The notes under the pieces: model-generated
Seen by the model: only the letters and a program-made list of their open reading frames with translations
The model's database searches: none
Told to the model about the DNA's origin: nothing
Position numbers and translations under genes: made by a program
From: Butyricimonas synergistica DSM 23225
GTDB taxonomy: Bacteria > Bacteroidota > Bacteroidia > Bacteroidales > Marinifilaceae
Direction of reading: 5' to 3'
Length of the DNA stretch: 64,000 bases
Assembly (NCBI RefSeq): GCF_000379665.1
Contig: NZ_KB903360.1
Coordinates: 250,175-314,174, forward strand
Shown here: positions 28,021-36,783 of the stretch, piece by piece
Layout: each line of letters opens with the position of its first letter
Position numbering within the stretch: the stretch's first letter is position 1

Positions 28021-29199
28021 TCATTTTTTGGTTATATATATCACATTGTCCTCAATATTAAATTTCACACTTCCTGTCACTTCCAACATCTCCACCAGCT
28101 TATTGAACCCGTCATAACGCCGCACGTTCCCGGAAAAACTGATCTCACGACACCAATCATCCACAAACACCACTTTCACGTCATACCACCTCTCCACGAT
28201 GTTCATAATATCTTCCAAACGTTGTTTCCGAAACACGAAATTTCCGTCTTTCCAGGCCGTGTAAGGATACACGTCCACTTTTCCCTTACTAATTCCTTCC
28301 CCACAAATCACACCTTGATCTCCCGGAGTAAGCTCCACGCTCTTTCCCTGTTTGGTGGTCAATAACACTTTACCCGACACCAGTGTCGTCAATTGCTGTT
28401 TCTCCTCCTTGTACGAGCGAGCATTAAACTGTGTGCCCAACACCTTGATCTCTCCTTCTTCCATCTCTACCACGAAAGGCATTCCCTCGTTTTTCTCTAC
28501 CTCGAAATAAGCCTCTCCCGAGAGATAAACCCGTCGTTCCTCTCCCATGAATTTCACGGGATAACGCAATTGGGAAGCGGAATTCACGTAAACAACCGTA
28601 CCATCCTGCAATTTCACTTTAAACTCTCCTCCTCTCGGGACTTTCAACGTATTATACGCCAACACCTCATTCTCCATACTCTTTCCCTGATAAGAAATAC
28701 CCTCTCCGTCTTTCAAAATATCCACGCCATTCTCGTTTGTCAACGAATCTTGTAAATTTCCTCCCAAAAACAATCTCTCTCCCCCGGCTAATTCCAATTC
28801 TGCTTTTATCTCTCCCGGTTTTATTTCCACCACATTCTCCACTTTCGCGACAACCGTTTTCTCCTTTTTCCCCAAAAAATGGAACGCCAATCCCACGCAT
28901 AACAGCGGCAACATAATCCCTGCCGCATATCTCACGACTTTCACCATCGGGAACAATCGCCTTCCACCTGTCGCCTTATTCACCCGTTCCCAAGCAGCAC
29001 GTTTATTTAATTTCCTAACCAACCCTCTCCGGCTAGAACGATCCTCCCCCGCACGCAACCGCTCGTACGCCTTCCGATTCTCCTCGCTCTCCCTGATCCA
29101 ATTCTCCAAGCGCACTTTCTCCTCCGGGGTAATCTTCCCTTGCAGGTCACTCGTTATTAACCGGGGAATATCTTCTATATAATCGTCCAATTCTTTCAT
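28021..29199 (-). CDS. FecR family anti-sigma factor, locus B
   Basis: The product is 392 residues: cytoplasmic sigma-binding region 1-85, membrane span about 89-109 (VRYAAGIMLPLLCVGLAF), FecR domain about 180-280 (VPRGGEFKVKLQDGTVVYVN, GEAYFEVEKNEGMPF) and a C-terminal DUF4974-like module (about 320-390) that would meet the SusC STN domain. It lies 79 bp after the ECF gene. Upstream the minus strand has GAGTTGTAATAGGTATG, loosely similar to the sequences before fecR in loci A and C. Confidence 0.93.
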   Translation of the reverse strand: MKELDDYIEDIPRLITSDLQGKITPEEKVRLENWIRESEENRKAYERLRAGEDRSSRRGLVRKLNKRAAWERVNKATGGRRLFPMVKVVRYAAGIMLPLLCVGLAFHFLGKKEKTVVAKVENVVEIKPGEIKAELELAGGERLFLGGNLQDSLTNENGVDILKDGEGISYQGKSMENEVLAYNTLKVPRGGEFKVKLQDGTVVYVNSASQLRYPVKFMGEERRVYLSGEAYFEVEKNEGMPFVVEMEEGEIKVLGTQFNARSYKEEKQQLTTLVSGKVLLTTKQGKSVELTPGDQGVICGEGISKGKVDVYPYTAWKDGNFVFRKQRLEDIMNIVERWYDVKVVFVDDWCREISFSGNVRRYDGFNKLVEMLEVTGSVKFNIEDNVIYITKK

Positions 29200-29278
29200 C
29201 TATTTTTATTTTTACATACCTATTACAACTCACACCCTCTCCGGGGTGAAAAGAAAAATAAAAAAGTATGATTTTTTT

Positions 29279-29839
29279 TTATTGATTCAAGAAAACGACC
29301 AGCATACTTATACCCGCGATATTCTGTTTCAAGCGTTTATAAGCAATCTTTTTTTGTGTCTTTACCGTATTTTCCGACACACCCAGCAATCGTGCGATCT
29401 CTTCATTATCCTTTCCCTGCATAGCCAACACGAAAATCTCCCTACATTTGGGAGGCAACTCTTGTTCCGTCTGAGCCAAGATACGTTCCGTTTCTTCCTC
29501 GATCACGTAATTAATAAAACAAACTTGCGAATCCAATTCATTCACCATTCCGGCGGCATATTCATTTTTAATCCGCTCGTGTTTCAAATAATTTAAAGCA
29601 TTATTCCGGCAAACCTGGTAAAGGAAAGACTTTAAATGAACCGTCGACGCAATACTTTCCCGGTTATTCCACAATGAAATAAAAGCCTCCTGCACGCAAT
29701 CTTCACACACGGCTATATCTTCCACGAAACGATGAGTAAATAAACACAAGCTATCATAGAAAACATCAAAGATCTTCTGGTACACCTTCCGGTCACCAGA
29801 CACTAACCCTTGTATTTCTATTGAAGCTTCTGACTTCAT
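29279..29839 (-). CDS. ECF RNA polymerase sigma factor, locus B
   Basis: The product is 186 residues with region 2 at about 20-90 (VFYDSLCLFTHRFVEDIAVCEDCVQEAFISLW) and region 4 at about 125-180 (LPPKCREIFVLAMQGKDNEEIARLLGVSENTV). It is the cognate factor of FecR at 28021. A perfect TAnnTTTG box lies 34-41 bp upstream, immediately behind the terminator that closes locus C, which marks it as the first gene of locus B. Confidence 0.95.
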   Translation of the reverse strand: MKSEASIEIQGLVSGDRKVYQKIFDVFYDSLCLFTHRFVEDIAVCEDCVQEAFISLWNNRESIASTVHLKSFLYQVCRNNALNYLKHERIKNEYAAGMVNELDSQVCFINYVIEEETERILAQTEQELPPKCREIFVLAMQGKDNEEIARLLGVSENTVKTQKKIAYKRLKQNIAGISMLVVFLNQ

Positions 29840-29872
29840 TCACACACCATTTAATTCATAACTCGAATATGG

Positions 29873-29880
29873 CAAAGGTA
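29873..29880 (-). promoter_or_regulatory. -7 promoter element of the locus B ECF sigma gene
   Basis: TACCTTTG on the minus strand matches TAnnTTTG exactly. The region where a -33 box would lie overlaps the T-run of the preceding terminator, so the promoter is packed directly behind it. Confidence 0.55.
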
Positions 29881-29881
29881 A

Positions 29882-29929
29882 TAAAAAAACAAAAAGGACG
29901 ATCTAAAAGTAAATAGACCATCCCTTTTT
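29882..29929 (-). terminator. Rho-independent terminator ending locus C
   Basis: In the minus transcript the arm 29929-29914 pairs with 29905-29891 (AAAAAGG at the base, one bulge, two G-U wobbles) and is followed by GTTTTTTTATT. A second 9-bp perfect stem (29957-29965 with 29976-29984, TTTCTCACG) lies between it and the thioredoxin stop. Together they end locus C. Confidence 0.75.
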
Positions 29930-29982
29930 CATATATCATAACCCAAAATTATTTTCTTTCTCACGTCTTATTATCCGTGAGA

Positions 29983-30007
29983 AAAAGGTATAAAGCACGC
30001 ACCAATT
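29983..30007 (-). repeat. 3' element after the locus C thioredoxin gene, shared with locus B
   Basis: These 25 bases match 19981-20005 with two differences and start directly after the thioredoxin stop codon. In locus B the element instead follows a TlpA gene that locus C lacks, which suggests gain or loss of that gene between the thioredoxin and the operon end. Confidence 0.6.
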
Positions 30008-30008
30008 T

Positions 30009-31115
30009 TTATTTCTTTTTCATTTGATCCAACATAGAAATTCCCACGTTGGCAAAACTAGTCAATGAATGTTTCAATTGCGACATCTGCACCTGATCCG
30101 CCAATTGCTTTGTCAAAACCACCAACTCCTTTTTTTGATTCTTATCCCACTTATCCCCAAGCGTCGTGATCGGGTTAAAATATAAATAAGAAATCTTCTC
30201 ATCTGACAATTTAGGATATATCTCTTGGCATAAGCGCAAAGTTTCATCCGTATTCTCTGTCATCATCGCTTTTATCAAGGCTATATACCCGTTCAAATGC
30301 TCCTGTCCCGTCAAGTGGTAAGATGCCAACAACTTCTCGGCATCCTCCACGTCAGCAAGAGTCGCATTACGATTCCGCCCGCGGAGAATATCTTCCAATT
30401 GCATTTCAAACAATCCCGCCACAGCGGCATCCACTTTCTCAACTCCCACGCCTTGCCGAAATTTCTCCACGTGCTTCAACAAATACACCATATTACCGGA
30501 TCCCACGGGCGACAACTCTCTATTCTCGTAAATAAACCAATAAGGTTCCGAGCATTTCTCCTCGTCATCCAGCGAAACCAACACCTCCTGGGCTATCGTT
30601 TTAGCCTTTTCCACGTCACGAGCCTGAAGCAAAGCCTCGATATACATCATCAGGAAATCCATATTCCGGTTTCCGGCTATATACTTTGCATCCAGATTAC
30701 TAGCAGAATTTTCATTAAGTCCCTCTTCCACCTTTTTCACGAACTCCTCCCCGGTACGGGTCCCCCCGATCACCCGGTGCAACAGACTCCCGTCCGTCTT
30801 CAACACCAGAAATGTCGGGTAAGACGTCACCCGAAACTTCTTCGCGATATCCCGTCCCTCGCCCTTCTCCATGTCAAACTTCACGCTCACGAACCGTTCG
30901 TTCATAAACTCACCCACATCCTTCAACGGCAAAATCTTCTCCGCCATCATCTTGCACGGTCCGCACCATGAAGTATAACAATCCACGAAAACATATTTAT
31001 TTTCTGCCTTCGCCTTCTCCAAAGCCTTTTCCAACGTCAAATCCTGAAAATTCGTCTGCGCGAACACGGACACCACCACGAACATACAGGTGAACACCAA
31101 TACTAACTTTTTCAT
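30009..31115 (-). CDS. Secreted thioredoxin-fold protein, locus C
   Basis: The product is 368 residues: signal peptide ending at VFAQ, thioredoxin fold about 25-140 with WCGPC (Cys51, Cys54) and cis-proline in SYPTF, then a helical tail with LEDILRGRNR and LSDEKISYLYF. It is the close paralogue of the locus B protein at 21384. It is the last gene of locus C and follows DUF4843 after a 106-bp gap containing a 16-bp RNA stem. Probably a periplasmic or surface thiol oxidoreductase acting with this SusCD pair. Confidence 0.88.
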   Translation of the reverse strand: MKKLVLVFTCMFVVVSVFAQTNFQDLTLEKALEKAKAENKYVFVDCYTSWCGPCKMMAEKILPLKDVGEFMNERFVSVKFDMEKGEGRDIAKKFRVTSYPTFLVLKTDGSLLHRVIGGTRTGEEFVKKVEEGLNENSASNLDAKYIAGNRNMDFLMMYIEALLQARDVEKAKTIAQEVLVSLDDEEKCSEPYWFIYENRELSPVGSGNMVYLLKHVEKFRQGVGVEKVDAAVAGLFEMQLEDILRGRNRNATLADVEDAEKLLASYHLTGQEHLNGYIALIKAMMTENTDETLRLCQEIYPKLSDEKISYLYFNPITTLGDKWDKNQKKELVVLTKQLADQVQMSQLKHSLTSFANVGISMLDQMKKK

Positions 31116-31149
31116 ATTCTAATCCCTTATTATTTGTAAACGACATCCC

Positions 31150-31200
31150 GTCAAGATATGTTGAACTTAAATAATAATTTGAAATTCAACACACCCTGAC
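31150..31200 (-). promoter_or_regulatory. Intercistronic RNA hairpin before the locus C thioredoxin gene
   Basis: The arms 31150-31165 and 31185-31200 form a 16-bp stem with a 19-nt loop. Three of the pairs are G-U in the minus-strand RNA and would be A-C in plus-strand RNA, so the structure fits the operon transcript specifically. No T-run follows. It occupies the same place as the hairpins of loci A and B. Confidence 0.7.
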
Positions 31201-31221
31201 AAGATTCCAATAATCCTTTAA

Positions 31222-31767
31222 TTAATTATTTTGTTGGCTAATAGTCACACGACCACGATACGGTGTCGTGTAATGCGCTTTCGTTGCAAGGCGAAAATCT
31301 TCCGACTCAACAAGCCGGAAATTCAATACCCTACTAAAATATTGTCCCGCTGAATTTGGGTCAAAAAGAACAATAATCGGGATATTCACCTCAACGGAAT
31401 CCGCGGGTAAAACCATTAAATCTTTCACCCTAGGATCATCAAAAGCCACATAATTCACACCCGGCTCGGCATCCACGGCAGCATTTCCCTCTATCGTGTA
31501 CTGTTCAAATTTTATAGGACGGTCTTCCCTGGAAACATTCCCTATCACTTTCACCCTGATATACGTTGTATCTATCCGTTTCGCGGACCAGGTATAAGTT
31601 TCGTTGCCAACAGATTTATTAAGGGTTATAATAGTATCCTGTGCATACAAACGTGTCCCCGCTTTTGTAAAAGATATATAGTTATCACCCCTATAAAACC
31701 CGGGCTTTTCCTCGGTACAGGCTATCACGAACAGACCTGCAAATAATACGATCAACAATGTTTTCAT
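31222..31767 (-). CDS. DUF4843 lipoprotein, locus C
   Basis: The product is 181 residues with signal peptide and lipobox near FVIAC. It shares with the locus B protein the IRVKVIGNVSREDRPIKFE and EPGVNYVAFDDPRVKDL regions that mark DUF4843. It is predicted to be an outer-membrane lipoprotein next to SusD, which it follows by 22 bp. Ligand unknown. Confidence 0.85.
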   Translation of the reverse strand: MKTLLIVLFAGLFVIACTEEKPGFYRGDNYISFTKAGTRLYAQDTIITLNKSVGNETYTWSAKRIDTTYIRVKVIGNVSREDRPIKFEQYTIEGNAAVDAEPGVNYVAFDDPRVKDLMVLPADSVEVNIPIIVLFDPNSAGQYFSRVLNFRLVESEDFRLATKAHYTTPYRGRVTISQQNN

Positions 31768-31789
31768 ATCTTACTAACTTAAAACGACG

Positions 31790-33244
31790 TTAATTTTTCA
31801 ATTCTTTTTCAGGTAATGGTAATACATATTGAGCCTCACCGCACTCGCTAAGTCCGTTCCAGTACATATTCGTTACTCCCAAACGCTTATATGTATAAAA
31901 ATTCTGACCTTCTCCCATGAACTCCCTGATATATTCCAATTCAACTTTAGCCAAGCGGTCGCTCTCTGTCAAAGGCACGTATGTCATACCCCGTGCCTCA
32001 CAATACTCTTCATAAACCACATTAGCTTCAGACAAAGAACCGTGCTCCATAATATTCAAATATATCTCAGACAAACGCATAATCGGAAAATTCATCATGG
32101 AAGAAGTTGTTGACGGATAAAAACCACGCCACTTCCTTAAAACATTCGCGTTCATCCCCATCAATGTCCTTTCCCACGTCCACAGGAATCGATATCGTAG
32201 ATCCCGTGAATTACCGCCAAATACTTGTTGGATAAACATGGAATAATTCATCGTGTAGAAAAAAACACTCGCCCGACCGCTAATCCACCCACCCAGATTA
32301 TAATCATAGTTTTCCACGTTCACACCACACAAATGTTCACTATAAAAACTTCCGTCCGTCCAAGAATTAAGACCGTTTTCTTGCATAGGGAAATCATCTT
32401 CTTCATTCGCCAACCTGAATTTAGGAGATCCGTCTTCGTTCTCGGCTTCCTTAACCATACGGGCGTATTTCAACGCATTCTCGGTATCCCCCATCCATAA
32501 ACGGACCCGAGCCTGCAAGCCAAGAACACCATAGTAATTCAAGTGGCTTTTGCGACGGGGCCAAGTAGAATACGTGTCCTCCGTTCCATCCGGAGTTATC
32601 GTAATAATCGGATCAGAATTCCTCAACAACCTCTCTGCCTCGTTCAAATCTGCCAAAAGCAACTCCATATATCTTTCAAAAGTGATATATGTATAATATG
32701 CCGTACCATTTACCGTTACATAAGGCAAATATTCTTTCGAAGCGTCTATTTTAGAGGGCATTGGTCCCCAAAGGCGTATTAAATCCAAATGAGCACACGC
32801 CCTAATAGCCAAAGCCTCACCTTTCACCATGTTGTAGACGGTTGAATCCAATTGAAACCGGTTCTTATCCATTCCTTCCAGCAATGGATTCAAATTCGAA
32901 ACCACCTTATAAAGGGACATAAAGCAAGAATTAAGTTTAGACTTCACGGTCTCGCTTTGGTCATAAACATGATCTGCCAAATCATAAGCATCCGATCCTG
33001 ATGTCACAGTCCACGTACACGCCAAGGATTCGACCAAGTCCGCCCCTCCCATATATCCCCCGGGAGTGTATAATTCATCTCTCAATATCAAGTAGACCCC
33101 GTTCAAAGCCTGTTGCACCCCTTCATTCGTCGTGAACAAATTCTCGGCAACAATTGTAGATTCAGGCTGAACCGTCAACCAATCATTACAGGCACTACAG
33201 CCTAACAGTAAAGCTATCCCTAATGTATATATTTTCCTTTTCAT
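31790..33244 (-). CDS. SusD/RagB family outer-membrane lipoprotein, locus C
   Basis: The product is about 484 residues from the ATG at 33244. The upstream in-frame start at 33274 would overlap the SusC gene and lacks a signal peptide. The signal peptide ends at LLLGCSAC and the mature form starts CNDWLTVQPE. The SusD core VKGEALAIRACAHLDLIRLWGPMPSK and the C-terminal LEYIREFMGEGQNFYTYKR block match the locus B protein closely. It lies 17 bp after the SusC stop. Confidence 0.94.
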   Translation of the reverse strand: MKRKIYTLGIALLLGCSACNDWLTVQPESTIVAENLFTTNEGVQQALNGVYLILRDELYTPGGYMGGADLVESLACTWTVTSGSDAYDLADHVYDQSETVKSKLNSCFMSLYKVVSNLNPLLEGMDKNRFQLDSTVYNMVKGEALAIRACAHLDLIRLWGPMPSKIDASKEYLPYVTVNGTAYYTYITFERYMELLLADLNEAERLLRNSDPIITITPDGTEDTYSTWPRRKSHLNYYGVLGLQARVRLWMGDTENALKYARMVKEAENEDGSPKFRLANEEDDFPMQENGLNSWTDGSFYSEHLCGVNVENYDYNLGGWISGRASVFFYTMNYSMFIQQVFGGNSRDLRYRFLWTWERTLMGMNANVLRKWRGFYPSTTSSMMNFPIMRLSEIYLNIMEHGSLSEANVVYEEYCEARGMTYVPLTESDRLAKVELEYIREFMGEGQNFYTYKRLGVTNMYWNGLSECGEAQYVLPLPEKELKN

Positions 33245-33261
33245 TTTTCTCGATTTTAAAT

Positions 33262-36200
33262 TTAGAACGTACAAGAAATAGAGAAATTCGGATTTCTCGA
33301 GAACGGATATGACGTACCTCTCTCCCGCTCTATCGTCGACAAATAAAATACATCTGCCAATTGAGCCGATACAGATAAAGACTGCATACCTAAATAACGC
33401 TTCACAAGCTCCCGAGGGAAATTATATCCGATGTTAAGGTTCGTACAACTAAACACGTTATCTTTATGTACAAACACGTCACATGGAAAAGTATAAGCAT
33501 TACTTCTCTCCGACTGATCAACAATATATCCCTTGTACATTGCCCTATCACCCGGTTTTTGCCAAGCTTGGGTTAATACCCGACGGTCTACATTATATAA
33601 CAACTCAAGATTCTCGCCCTTGGACAACAACGTGAAATTCTCCTGCTTACCACCCCATTTCACGCCAAAACCGACATTCAGATAGATCCCGTTCCAACTA
33701 AAAGACATATTGACATTCCCGTTTATTTTCGGTTGACGGTCACCCAAATACACCATATCATCCGAGGACTGATTAAATGTTGCCTCTCCGTCCTTGTTTA
33801 CATACACACGCTGTCCTGTCGCGGGATTCACTCCTAATGAACGCAGCCCATAAATAGCATCCATAGAATGTCCTTCAATATAACGATAATATTGACTTGC
33901 CCCACTCATCGTTTTCACTTGATATTTTATCGTTTCTTTTAACCCTTCCGAAAGTTCCACGATTGTATTAATCTGTCTCGCAAATCTCCCCGTAACGCTC
34001 CAATTTATCTTTCGCGCATTATCACGAAGCAAATAAAGCGATACATTCAATTCATATCCTTCATTACGTATTTTCCCGATATTCCCGGAAATAGTTTCAA
34101 AACCATGTGATATAGGTAATAAAACATCCGAAACGGTATTATCCGTCAACTTATTATAGTAATTAAACGTGAAGCTCAAACGTTCGGAAAATAAACCGAG
34201 ATCAATTCCCACGTTATGTTGATATGTATTTTGCCATTTCAAATCCGGATTGCCAAAAGCCGACATTTTCACGCCCAGACCGGACAAATACGTTTGATTT
34301 ACATCTACCGAATACACGGTCATCGACTTTTCCGGGGAAAATCCCATATTTCCAGACACTCCGTATGAATAACGGAATTTCAAATTATTCAACCACCCGG
34401 AAAGCCCCCTCATGAAATCCTCATTCGTAACCGTCCAACCTGCGCCAATTGAATAGAACGGAGCCCAACGACTCTCTTCCCCGAAAGAAGAAGAACCATC
34501 CATGCGGCAAGACAAATCAACAAAATAACGCATATTATAGTAATAATTCACGGAACCGATAAAACTCAATCGCCGGGCGACCTCTTTATTCCCCGAGGTC
34601 CCCCAGTTAGCAGGATAACCTAACGACGTTGATAAATGATCGATATCATCATTTATAAAACCGGTTGCAGCCCAATTCACCTCTTCTCTCACATTCTCAC
34701 TCATCTCTCCATTCAAATTCACCGTCAACATATGCTTATCCAGAAATGTCTTCGTGTAATCCACCCCTCCTTGAACCTGCCATTTATTCTCGACTCCTTC
34801 CCTACGGTCATAGCGTCCTTTATGCTTCATGTCTTCACCGGCATACGACTCATGGGAAGGCACCTTAAATGTATCGGCATTCTTTATATTACGACTCAAT
34901 CCTAAAGAAATCCTCGCCCTAAAAGATTCGGTAAATTGATACCGTATCATAAAATTGTTACTGACATTCGTGTATTTCGTTTTATTCCAACACCCCAAAC
35001 TTTGGTCATACATCGGATTCCGAATCCCGTCCTGCCTTAACGGGTGATAATACATGTATACAGACTTCCCTTCATCATCATAAGGATTCCAATAAGGATT
35101 CATCTGCACATAATTTGAAAATGCCCCGTAAGGACTATTTTCAGAATTGTTTGTCCCGACAGATAACATTTCACTAACATACCATTTATCGTGCGTATAA
35201 TCCACTTTTAACGAACCGTTAAAATTCTTTCTATCGGAACCTTTCATGACACCCGTCACTACATTATAAGCCAAATTCGCCATGATACGCCACTCGTCAT
35301 TTCCTCCCATAAAATTCAACGTATGCTGTTGTCCCACTCCCGTGCGGGTCGGCACTTTCTTCCAATCAAAATTTTCACCGCCATCTACCGCTACCTTCAA
35401 CGCCTGGTAAGCATCTTGAAGATAATCTTCATCCCAAACACCACTTGCACGTTCCAACTCCAACTTTTCTCTCGCGTTCGTCAAATTATAAGTGGTTAAA
35501 TCTGGTATTTCAACTTTCACTTCGCCCCGATAAGTAACCGTCAATTTCCCTGCTTTCGGGCGTATCGTCGTGATGACAACCACCCCATTCGCCCCGCGAG
35601 AACCATAAAGAGATGTTGCACTGGCGTCTTTCAACACGGTTATATTCTCAACCTCCTCCACGTTCAAGTCCATCATCCGTTCCAAAGAAATCTCGAAACC
35701 ATCCAAAATGAATAGAGGAGTATTCAACTCGGCCCTAGATGTAGATTGCAAATCGCTAATATCAGACAACGTCGAAGCTCCGCGTAATTGAATCTCCGGC
35801 AAGGCATTCGGGTTCGACCCCTCCGCATTGTTTTGTATAATTCGCAGGGCAGGATCCAGATTTGATAAAGTTTGTAACAAATTTCTGGAAAATTTCGCTC
35901 GCAACTCTTCTTTTGACACCGCTGTCACCGCACCCGTGAAACTCTCCTTCGGCTTATTGAAAATACCCGTCACAACCACTTCATCCACCGTCTGCATATC
36001 CTCCTCCAGCACCACGGTCAACGGTTTCATCCCGTCTTTCACGCGTATATTCAGCCGCTTAAATCCCACGAAGGAGAATATCAATTCCAGGCTATCTCGT
36101 TTCGGCAAATCAAAATCAAATTCACCCCTGACATTCGTCACGAACCCCAACGTTGTCCCTTTCACACGAATAGTCACACCCGGCAATATTTCCCCGTTTT

Positions 36201-36618
36201 TATCTTTCACGATACCTTTCACCGTAATCTTGGCTATCGAATCCGTGCTTGCCGCAAGTACCGGCTGAATCACGATCGTGTTATCCACCAAACGATAAGT
36301 CAACCCCGAACCCTTCAGGCAAGCATCCAGAATCACCTTGATATCGGTTTCCGTGTACTTCAAATTCAAATTTTTGATCTGAGCCACCTGATGGTCACGA
36401 TACAAAAACGTAAAATTCGTGGAATTTTCCAGTACATTCACGACATCACTAAAAGAAGCATTCTTCAAACTAACCGTCACTTTAACCTCTTGGCTATACA
36501 CCTTTGCCGACAAATGCAGCGTCGACACGAACAACAATAAAACTAAAAATTTCATGATTAAGCATGTTTTTCGCAACCTTTCGCGCAAAGAAAGGTCATG
36601 CGTTTGATTTTTTTTCAT
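33262..36618 (-). CDS. SusC/RagA TonB-dependent transporter with STN domain, locus C
   Basis: The product is about 1118 residues from the ATG at 36618; the frame is open for 31 codons upstream but that stretch overlaps the leader hairpins and has no signal peptide. Order: signal peptide ending at KVYSQ, STN domain about 45-115, carboxypeptidase-regulatory-like domain about 130-205, plug with GIFNKPKESFTGAV and VLKDASATSLYGSRGANGVVVITT, barrel ending FSISCTF. The plug and regulatory domain are nearly the same as in locus B, while the barrel differs more, as expected if the cargo differs. Confidence 0.95.
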   Translation of the reverse strand: MKKNQTHDLSLRERLRKTCLIMKFLVLLLFVSTLHLSAKVYSQEVKVTVSLKNASFSDVVNVLENSTNFTFLYRDHQVAQIKNLNLKYTETDIKVILDACLKGSGLTYRLVDNTIVIQPVLAASTDSIAKITVKGIVKDKNGEILPGVTIRVKGTTLGFVTNVRGEFDFDLPKRDSLELIFSFVGFKRLNIRVKDGMKPLTVVLEEDMQTVDEVVVTGIFNKPKESFTGAVTAVSKEELRAKFSRNLLQTLSNLDPALRIIQNNAEGSNPNALPEIQLRGASTLSDISDLQSTSRAELNTPLFILDGFEISLERMMDLNVEEVENITVLKDASATSLYGSRGANGVVVITTIRPKAGKLTVTYRGEVKVEIPDLTTYNLTNAREKLELERASGVWDEDYLQDAYQALKVAVDGGENFDWKKVPTRTGVGQQHTLNFMGGNDEWRIMANLAYNVVTGVMKGSDRKNFNGSLKVDYTHDKWYVSEMLSVGTNNSENSPYGAFSNYVQMNPYWNPYDDEGKSVYMYYHPLRQDGIRNPMYDQSLGCWNKTKYTNVSNNFMIRYQFTESFRARISLGLSRNIKNADTFKVPSHESYAGEDMKHKGRYDRREGVENKWQVQGGVDYTKTFLDKHMLTVNLNGEMSENVREEVNWAATGFINDDIDHLSTSLGYPANWGTSGNKEVARRLSFIGSVNYYYNMRYFVDLSCRMDGSSSFGEESRWAPFYSIGAGWTVTNEDFMRGLSGWLNNLKFRYSYGVSGNMGFSPEKSMTVYSVDVNQTYLSGLGVKMSAFGNPDLKWQNTYQHNVGIDLGLFSERLSFTFNYYNKLTDNTVSDVLLPISHGFETISGNIGKIRNEGYELNVSLYLLRDNARKINWSVTGRFARQINTIVELSEGLKETIKYQVKTMSGASQYYRYIEGHSMDAIYGLRSLGVNPATGQRVYVNKDGEATFNQSSDDMVYLGDRQPKINGNVNMSFSWNGIYLNVGFGVKWGGKQENFTLLSKGENLELLYNVDRRVLTQAWQKPGDRAMYKGYIVDQSERSNAYTFPCDVFVHKDNVFSCTNLNIGYNFPRELVKRYLGMQSLSVSAQLADVFYLSTIERERGTSYPFSRNPNFSISCTF

Positions 36619-36631
36619 ACATTTGTAAACG

Positions 36632-36706
36632 TTTAATGAAACAAATTCCGGTTCGTCCGGTTTCAAAAGGCGGGATACGGTCAATATCCCGTCTTTTCTA
36701 TTTTTC
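36632..36706 (+). ncRNA. Predicted antisense RNA over the susC leader, locus C
   Basis: A perfect TAnnTTTG (TACATTTG, 36618-36625, plus strand) begins at the base complementary to the A of the susC ATG. The RNA would contain CCGGTTCGTCCGG (one base from the locus B hairpin) and a terminator: arms 36665-36677 and 36685-36697, 13 bp with a 7-nt loop, followed by CTATTTTT. One pair is G-U on the plus strand and A-C on the minus strand. Predicted length about 75 nt. Confidence 0.65.
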
Positions 36707-36730
36707 TCCAATATATCATTTTAGTGTTCT

Positions 36731-36767
36731 ATACCCCTATGACACTTCAAAAAGAGAAAGGAGGTAT
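36731..36767 (-). repeat. 37-bp direct repeat, copy upstream of susC (locus C)
   Basis: These 37 bases match 37959-37995 with one mismatch. The ends are roughly inverted (ATACCCC at one end, GGAGGTAT at the other). This copy lies 17 bp after the fecR stop and 113 bp before the susC ATG, where a cognate ECF promoter would be expected. Confidence 0.85.
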
Positions 36768-36783
36768 ATCCCGGTATTATTTT

